In this document: one piece after another, positions 59,977-64,000 of the stretch
Numbering within the stretch: position 1 is the stretch's first letter
How the letters are laid out: each line of letters begins with the position of its first letter
NCBI RefSeq assembly: GCF_001278805.1
Contig: NZ_CP012602.1
Span: 1,157,001-1,221,000, forward strand
Direction of reading: 5' to 3'
From: Bacillus sp. FJAT-18017
GTDB lineage: Bacteria > Bacillota > Bacilli > Bacillales > Cytobacillaceae
Length of the DNA stretch: 64,000 nucleotides
Notes under the pieces: model-generated
What the model saw: only the letters and a program-made list of their open reading frames with translations
Database searches by the model: none
What the model was told of the DNA's origin: nothing
Program-made: the position numbers and the translations under genes

Positions 59977-61912
59977 TGGAGTCATTTGGAAGATGGCCAA
60001 GGCCAACTATAAAAAGTACATTTTCTATTATTTGTGTAACACCTTTGCCGTTATGTTCTTCTTTATGTACTCAACCGTTTATTTCAACGGCCAGGTTGAG
60101 AAGGCAAGAAAGCTCGACGGTATCCAGGATGCCCTGTCGGTTCCGGGGGTTGCCCTGATTGTTTTTACCATCTTCTTCATTGCAATGGCTCACACTATTT
60201 TTATGAAAAGAAGGAGAAGTGAATTTGGGCTTTTCATGACGTTGGGCATGTCCCAGCGCGATATTTTGAGATTGCTCGTTTTAGAGAATGGGGTTATTGC
60301 GGCCTCTTCGATTGCAACCGGTATACTGGCCGGGTCTGTATTCTCGAGACTGTTTTTCATGATATTAATGAACCGTGTCGGGATTGAGGATGTTTCGTTC
60401 CATATAAGCGGCAAAATGTTCCTGTACACACTTGGTATGTTTTTGGCTGTTTTTTTACTCGCGGTAGGGAACTCGCTTTTTCTTACGCTAAAAAGCAGTG
60501 TGCTGCTAAGCATGAAGAGCAACAGGGTTTCTGAAACGATAAAACTGAGAAGTCCCATCATCGGCTTATTTGGGTTTGTGGTCTTGGTCGGCTCCTTGGT
60601 GACCTTGTATGTTACATATAAGAATTCATCCGACGGGTTTTTGCCGTTATGGACAATCGGCGTTTTTGGGGGTCTGTATATTACGCTAAATCAGTTTACC
60701 AGCTTCCTGATTGCAGCCGCTAAGAAAATACCGGCATTTTACTATCGGAGGATGCTGTTTTTTACAAGCCTTGATTACAAGTTTAAACAGCTGACATCTA
60801 TTATCACGCTTGTTTCCATCATGACGATGATTACGATTTTTTACAGTACCTTACTACTTACGTTCTATTTGTCCTCCGAAAAGGATGCGGTAAGCAGCAA
60901 TCCTTATGATGTGGCCTTTTACCAGAATGAAACAAAAAATAACCTGCCTGAGGAAGAGCTGGATGCCGTGCTTAACCAGCCCGAACATCCGATTGAAGAA
61001 CATATCGTCATACCAATTCTTTCGCACTTTCAAAAACATCCATATGCCCAGGGATTTGAACCCTTTTCTTTCATGGGGCTGGATGACTTCAACACGTTAA
61101 CCTCTCGTTCTGCGACACTGAAGGATGATGAGTATCTCCTCTATTTAAATATGGAGCCCCAATATGGGGACGTCGATGTTACTCAATCCCTACAGCTGAC
61201 CATTGATAATAAAAAGGCAGAGTATGACTTTAAAGAGAAAGTTGTTCAAAAGACCATCAACCCAATGCCAAATGCATATGAATTTATCGTTGTGAGCCAA
61301 AACGAATTTGACTTTCTGACTGAATCGTTGAATGCGTATGAATATAATCTCCATTTAATCAATGTGGCTGACTGGAAGGCAACAGCCGCTGCAGTAGAAA
61401 ATCTGGAAGAGAAATTTGCCGATTACAATCGGAGTACAGCACCGATTGAGGACCAGCGCACACAGTTTACAACCGAAGAGGAGCTGCTCCAGGTCGCCTC
61501 CAAGGTAGGTGATTACCACAACAAGAGGAACTCCAACGGCATGATATTTTTCGTGACTACCTTTTTAAGCATCATGTTCTTTTTTGGAACATTCATCCTT
61601 CTGTACCTCAACCTTTTCTCAGAAATTGAGGAGGAAAAAGCTAAATACAGAAAGCTCTATAAAATAGGAATGGAATTGAAGGAGGTAAAGAGAAATATCT
61701 CGAGGGAACTGATTACAATTTTCTTTGTTCCAACCCTGATTGGAACCGTATTGGCCGCCCTTTACGTGGTCATCTTGTCTACAGATGTTGGCGGAATCAT
61801 GAATAACTTAGACATGCTGTATCACTTTTTTATGATTTCATTCATTTATCTAGCCATCCAAATTATTTATTATTTCTATTTAAGGAATAAAATGATGAAG
61901 TACTTAATTTAA
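59966..61912 (+). CDS. BceB-like ABC permease
   Basis: 648 residues with about ten membrane helices and a large extracytoplasmic domain (about residues 310-520) between helices VII and VIII, the BceB architecture. It begins MTFNGVIWKMAKANYKKYIF and carries the FtsX-like KRRRSEFGLFMTLGMSQRDI segment. The extracellular domain determines which peptide is sensed; the ligand cannot be predicted here. Confidence 0.92.
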   Translation: MTFNGVIWKMAKANYKKYIFYYLCNTFAVMFFFMYSTVYFNGQVEKARKLDGIQDALSVPGVALIVFTIFFIAMAHTIFMKRRRSEFGLFMTLGMSQRDILRLLVLENGVIAASSIATGILAGSVFSRLFFMILMNRVGIEDVSFHISGKMFLYTLGMFLAVFLLAVGNSLFLTLKSSVLLSMKSNRVSETIKLRSPIIGLFGFVVLVGSLVTLYVTYKNSSDGFLPLWTIGVFGGLYITLNQFTSFLIAAAKKIPAFYYRRMLFFTSLDYKFKQLTSIITLVSIMTMITIFYSTLLLTFYLSSEKDAVSSNPYDVAFYQNETKNNLPEEELDAVLNQPEHPIEEHIVIPILSHFQKHPYAQGFEPFSFMGLDDFNTLTSRSATLKDDEYLLYLNMEPQYGDVDVTQSLQLTIDNKKAEYDFKEKVVQKTINPMPNAYEFIVVSQNEFDFLTESLNAYEYNLHLINVADWKATAAAVENLEEKFADYNRSTAPIEDQRTQFTTEEELLQVASKVGDYHNKRNSNGMIFFVTTFLSIMFFFGTFILLYLNLFSEIEEEKAKYRKLYKIGMELKEVKRNISRELITIFFVPTLIGTVLAALYVVILSTDVGGIMNNLDMLYHFFMISFIYLAIQIIYYFYLRNKMMKYLI

Positions 61913-61932
61913 ATGCTATATTAAACAACGTT

Positions 61933-62250
61933 GTTGATTTCCGCTCCAGGCGCTTCGCTTTCCACGGGCGGCCTGGGAGCCTGTCTAGCTGCGGCTCCTA
62001 GCTCCTCGAGGTCGCTTCGGTCCCTCAGCTGAAGTCAAAGAGCGACTTCTGCTTCAGGCCCTCCAGCGCTTGTCGGAGCTGAGCAGTCGCCTCGCTTTTC
62101 TATCTCCTCGTCGCTTTGCTCCTGTGGGGTCTCACACTGACCTTTTCTCCCGTAGGACGTTGGGTAATCTCCCCAGAAAATGCACCGCAGGAGAAAATGC
62201 GCTCTTTGCATTTTCGAACGAGTCTTCGCGCCTTCCGCTCCAATCATCAA
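61933..62250 (+). repeat. GTTGAT...ATCAAC dispersed element carrying nested insertions
   Basis: Outer element GTTGATTTCCGCTCCAGGCG to CTTCCGCTCCAATCATCAA. Inserted at about 61982-62100 is a second element (TGTCTAGCTGCGGCTCCTAG, CTCGAGGTCGCTTCGGTCC, CCAGCGCTTGTCGGAGCTGA, CTCGCTTTTC), an interspersed repeat common in bacilli. A further insertion of about 70 bp (62150-62220) includes AAAATGCACCGCAGGAGAA and AAAATGCGCTCTTTGCATTTT. Confidence 0.85.
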
Positions 62251-62310
62251 TGCTAATAAATCAACGATACCCATTAACATAGCTAATTTAAAAATTTGAA
62301 GAAAATGCAA

Positions 62311-62358
62311 ACCTCGGTTAGCGGTACTTTGGGAGGCCGCTAGCCGAGGTTATTTTAT
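62311..62358. terminator. Terminator between the permease and the sensor kinase genes
   Basis: ACCTCGGTTAGCGG and CCGCTAGCCGAGGT arms, then TATTTTATG. Confidence 0.7.
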
Positions 62359-62417
62359 GAATAGCCAAAAAGCGGAAATCAGCAAGTTTAGTGAGGCAGT
62401 TTCGGTATGATTTAACC

Positions 62418-63683
62418 TCATGAGCCAGGATTTATCGCAGGGGTAGTTATCGGAAGAGTTAGTTTCACTTTCGTACCTAAATGTTTAGTACTCTTAACCT
62501 CGATGTTTCCACCCAAGTTCTCAATAATTCTGTATACTACCATCATTCCAAGACCGGTTCCCTCTAACGAATTTGAATAGAAGGGCAAACCTAAATTTTT
62601 CAGTTGTTCATCCTCTATCCCTTTCCCGTCATCTTCTATTGTAATTTTGCAGGCAGTATCTGTAACTTCACAATAAATCTCAATCATGCTGCTATTGGCT
62701 TCAATGCTATTATTAAAAATATTGACCAGGGCTTGGGTAACCTGCTCAAGGTTACCAGGAATAGTGCATGACGGGATAGTATTCGTTTTTATTTGAGTAT
62801 TTTTGCTGGAAGCAAGCGGGCTTATTAGGTCAATTGAATTGGAAAGGGCATATTCTAATTTAAATTTACCGCTTTTATCTGTATATGGCTTTGCAAATGT
62901 TAAATAATCAGTTACAACCTTATCCACCTTATCAATCTCATCTAGCGCTAGTTGAAGGAAATATTCCTTCTTTTCGTGGAGAAGGTCTGGATCATCCTTC
63001 AACAACTGAAGTACTCCCCTGGAAGTTGTTAATGGATTTTTAATCTCATGATTTACAGCCGCTGCCAGCTGACTTAGGACGTCCATTTTTTCTGCCTGGA
63101 TAATTTTCCTTCTCACTAAATAATTCCTATGAATAATTTCAAACATACAGGATACCAGGATTATTCCAAACGCATTAAATAAAATATAATCAAGCCAAAT
63201 ACCAAGATGGAACAAATCATTTTGAAAGCTGGAACTTGCTATAAGAAATATCAAGGAAAACAGAATATTTACCGCAACTCCCATTACGATTTTTAATTTT
63301 GAGGACAAGCGGAAATAGAATGGAGATAAAAATACGGTTAAAACGAAGAGTATGATAAAAATTGATATGGATATGAATACACCTGGACCCCCTTGTATTA
63401 ACCTTACTATGATTCCTAGAATAGTTAGGATAAAGCCTGTTAAAGGACCGCCATATAAAATGCCGAACCAAAAAGGAATCCGGCGCAAATCATACTGAAC
63501 CCCTGCAATTTGATAAATAGAAAAGGACATACATATTATCATTATTATACTTGAAACAAGTAAAATTGAGCGTTTATGGGCGTATCTGCTATTTGGATTA
63601 CTTTCCCTCCAAATTTGATGAATGATAATGCCTAAAAGAATGACTAACAGATTGATTAAGAGATTTACCGTCACATTTACCAT
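62418..63683 (-). CDS. Membrane sensor histidine kinase, KinB-like with 5TMR-type region
   Basis: 421 residues. Residues 1-190 hold five to six helices of the 5TM-LYT type (FWFGILYGGPLTGFILTILG, FISISIFIILFVLTVFLSPF). H box VNHEIKNPLTTSRGVLQLL (about 215-235), N box TQALVNIFNNSIEANS, G boxes IEDDGKGIEDEQL and GTGLGMMVVYRIIENLGG. This layout resembles sporulation kinases such as KinB, and no response regulator gene is adjacent, as for phosphorelay kinases. The role is inferred. Confidence 0.9.
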   Translation of the reverse strand: MVNVTVNLLINLLVILLGIIIHQIWRESNPNSRYAHKRSILLVSSIIMIICMSFSIYQIAGVQYDLRRIPFWFGILYGGPLTGFILTILGIIVRLIQGGPGVFISISIFIILFVLTVFLSPFYFRLSSKLKIVMGVAVNILFSLIFLIASSSFQNDLFHLGIWLDYILFNAFGIILVSCMFEIIHRNYLVRRKIIQAEKMDVLSQLAAAVNHEIKNPLTTSRGVLQLLKDDPDLLHEKKEYFLQLALDEIDKVDKVVTDYLTFAKPYTDKSGKFKLEYALSNSIDLISPLASSKNTQIKTNTIPSCTIPGNLEQVTQALVNIFNNSIEANSSMIEIYCEVTDTACKITIEDDGKGIEDEQLKNLGLPFYSNSLEGTGLGMMVVYRIIENLGGNIEVKSTKHLGTKVKLTLPITTPAINPGS

Positions 63684-63845
63684 TACAGCCGGTGCTCCTT
63701 ATATGCGAATTTCCTTATGTAAAATTAGGGTTGTTCTTTTGAGGAAGAAGGATTCTAATACAAAATTATACTCCTTGTTGTTATGTAAAAGGAAATTTAA
63801 TTGTAGTGGATTCCTTGTGATTAGTTTTGTCAGGGGAAATTAAAA

Positions 63846-63885
63846 AAGTGTAAAGGAGATCCCTTTCATATCTCCTTTTACACTT
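63846..63885. terminator. Terminator of the last gene
   Basis: AAGTGTAAAGGAGAT, 9-base loop, ATCTCCTTTTACACTT, then AT-rich sequence on both sides. Confidence 0.75.
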
Positions 63886-63887
63886 AT

Positions 63888-64000
63888 CTACTGATTACTT
63901 GGTCTTGTTGCTTCCTTTGAAATAGTAACTGTCCAAGAGACCACCGTAGTGCTATCTCTGACATTATTATTCTTGATGTTTATGAACATTGACAGAATGT
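63888..64000 (-). CDS. Unidentified protein, C-terminal 37 residues only
   Basis: Open from the window edge to a TAG at 63888-63890: the end reads SMFINIKNNNVRDSTTVVSW then TVTISKEATRPSNQ. A terminator follows directly, supporting a real gene. Thr/Val-rich beta-type sequence suggests an exported protein, but too little is visible. Confidence 0.5.
   Translation of the reverse strand, partial: ILSMFINIKNNNVRDSTTVVSWTVTISKEATRPSNQ

Overview
The window looks like the chromosome of a low-to-moderate GC Bacillaceae (Bacillus sensu lato, of the Mesobacillus/Neobacillus/Cytobacillus type). Pointers are strong AGGAGG ribosome-binding sites, frequent TTG/GTG starts, BceRSAB-type peptide-sensing genes, a TatA/TatC pair beside a Tat-exported phosphatase, AlaR/AlaT-like genes and Bacillaceae-type dispersed intergenic repeats. 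I saw no rRNA, tRNA, CRISPR array, integrase or transposase gene.

Layout. 1-7.5 kb: histidine catabolism (hutU, hutI, an M20 hydrolase with an altered metal site, hutH, a NhaC/YuiF-type permease); no hutG or hutP in view. 7.6-11.5 kb: a PadR/DUF2812 pair with a clear operator, then a four-gene type VII secretion-like accessory cassette (coiled-coil/glycine-zipper protein, putative chaperone, membrane protein, DUF4176). 12.8-17.9 kb: an AT-rich surface-polysaccharide patch (glycosyltransferase, pyruvyl transferase, flippase, acyltransferase) bracketed by two copies of a ~180-bp direct repeat. 18-25 kb: lipoprotein, acetate transporter, a c-di-GMP-I riboswitch ahead of a 31-codon ORF, a frameshifted fibronectin-III surface protein, zinc-ribbon proteins. 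25.6-29.6 kb: a 2-keto-acid decarboxylase and a helix-turn-helix protein fused to a degenerate F1-ATPase beta-subunit domain. 29.9-37.8 kb: 2-aminoethylphosphonate use (DeoR regulator, reductase, PhnDCEE transporter, PhnW, PhnX). 37.9-43.8 kb: aminotransferases, AlaR/AlaT, a prolyl hydroxylase and a PHP phosphatase. 44.7-55.2 kb: a 1370-residue secreted phosphodiesterase/phosphatase, an operon of tiny proteins ending in one that carries the FtsZ C-terminal peptide, and TatA/TatC beside Tat-dependent PhoX. 56.5-62 kb: peptidase E and a BceRSAB-type module with a candidate operator. 62.4-64 kb: a sensor kinase and the 3' end of one more gene.

Functional themes are histidine and phosphonate scavenging (alanine made by PhnW could feed the nearby AlaT), extracellular phosphate release (NAGPA/metallophosphatase protein, PhoX/Tat), and surface/envelope interaction (polysaccharide patch, T7-like cassette, Bce module). 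Three genes appear frameshifted (near 12310, 18098 and 21830). The window carries several repeat families: nested-palindrome hairpins (REP-like), GTTGAT...ATCAAC elements with nested insertions, a TAGGTGCCTGTCAC element, and 52/53/21-bp tandem repeats.

The best candidates for undescribed biology are the FtsZ-tail mini-operon (50.0-51.8 kb), the HTH-F1-beta fusion (27.8-28.9 kb) and the c-di-GMP riboswitch-peptide transcript (20.85-21.1 kb).
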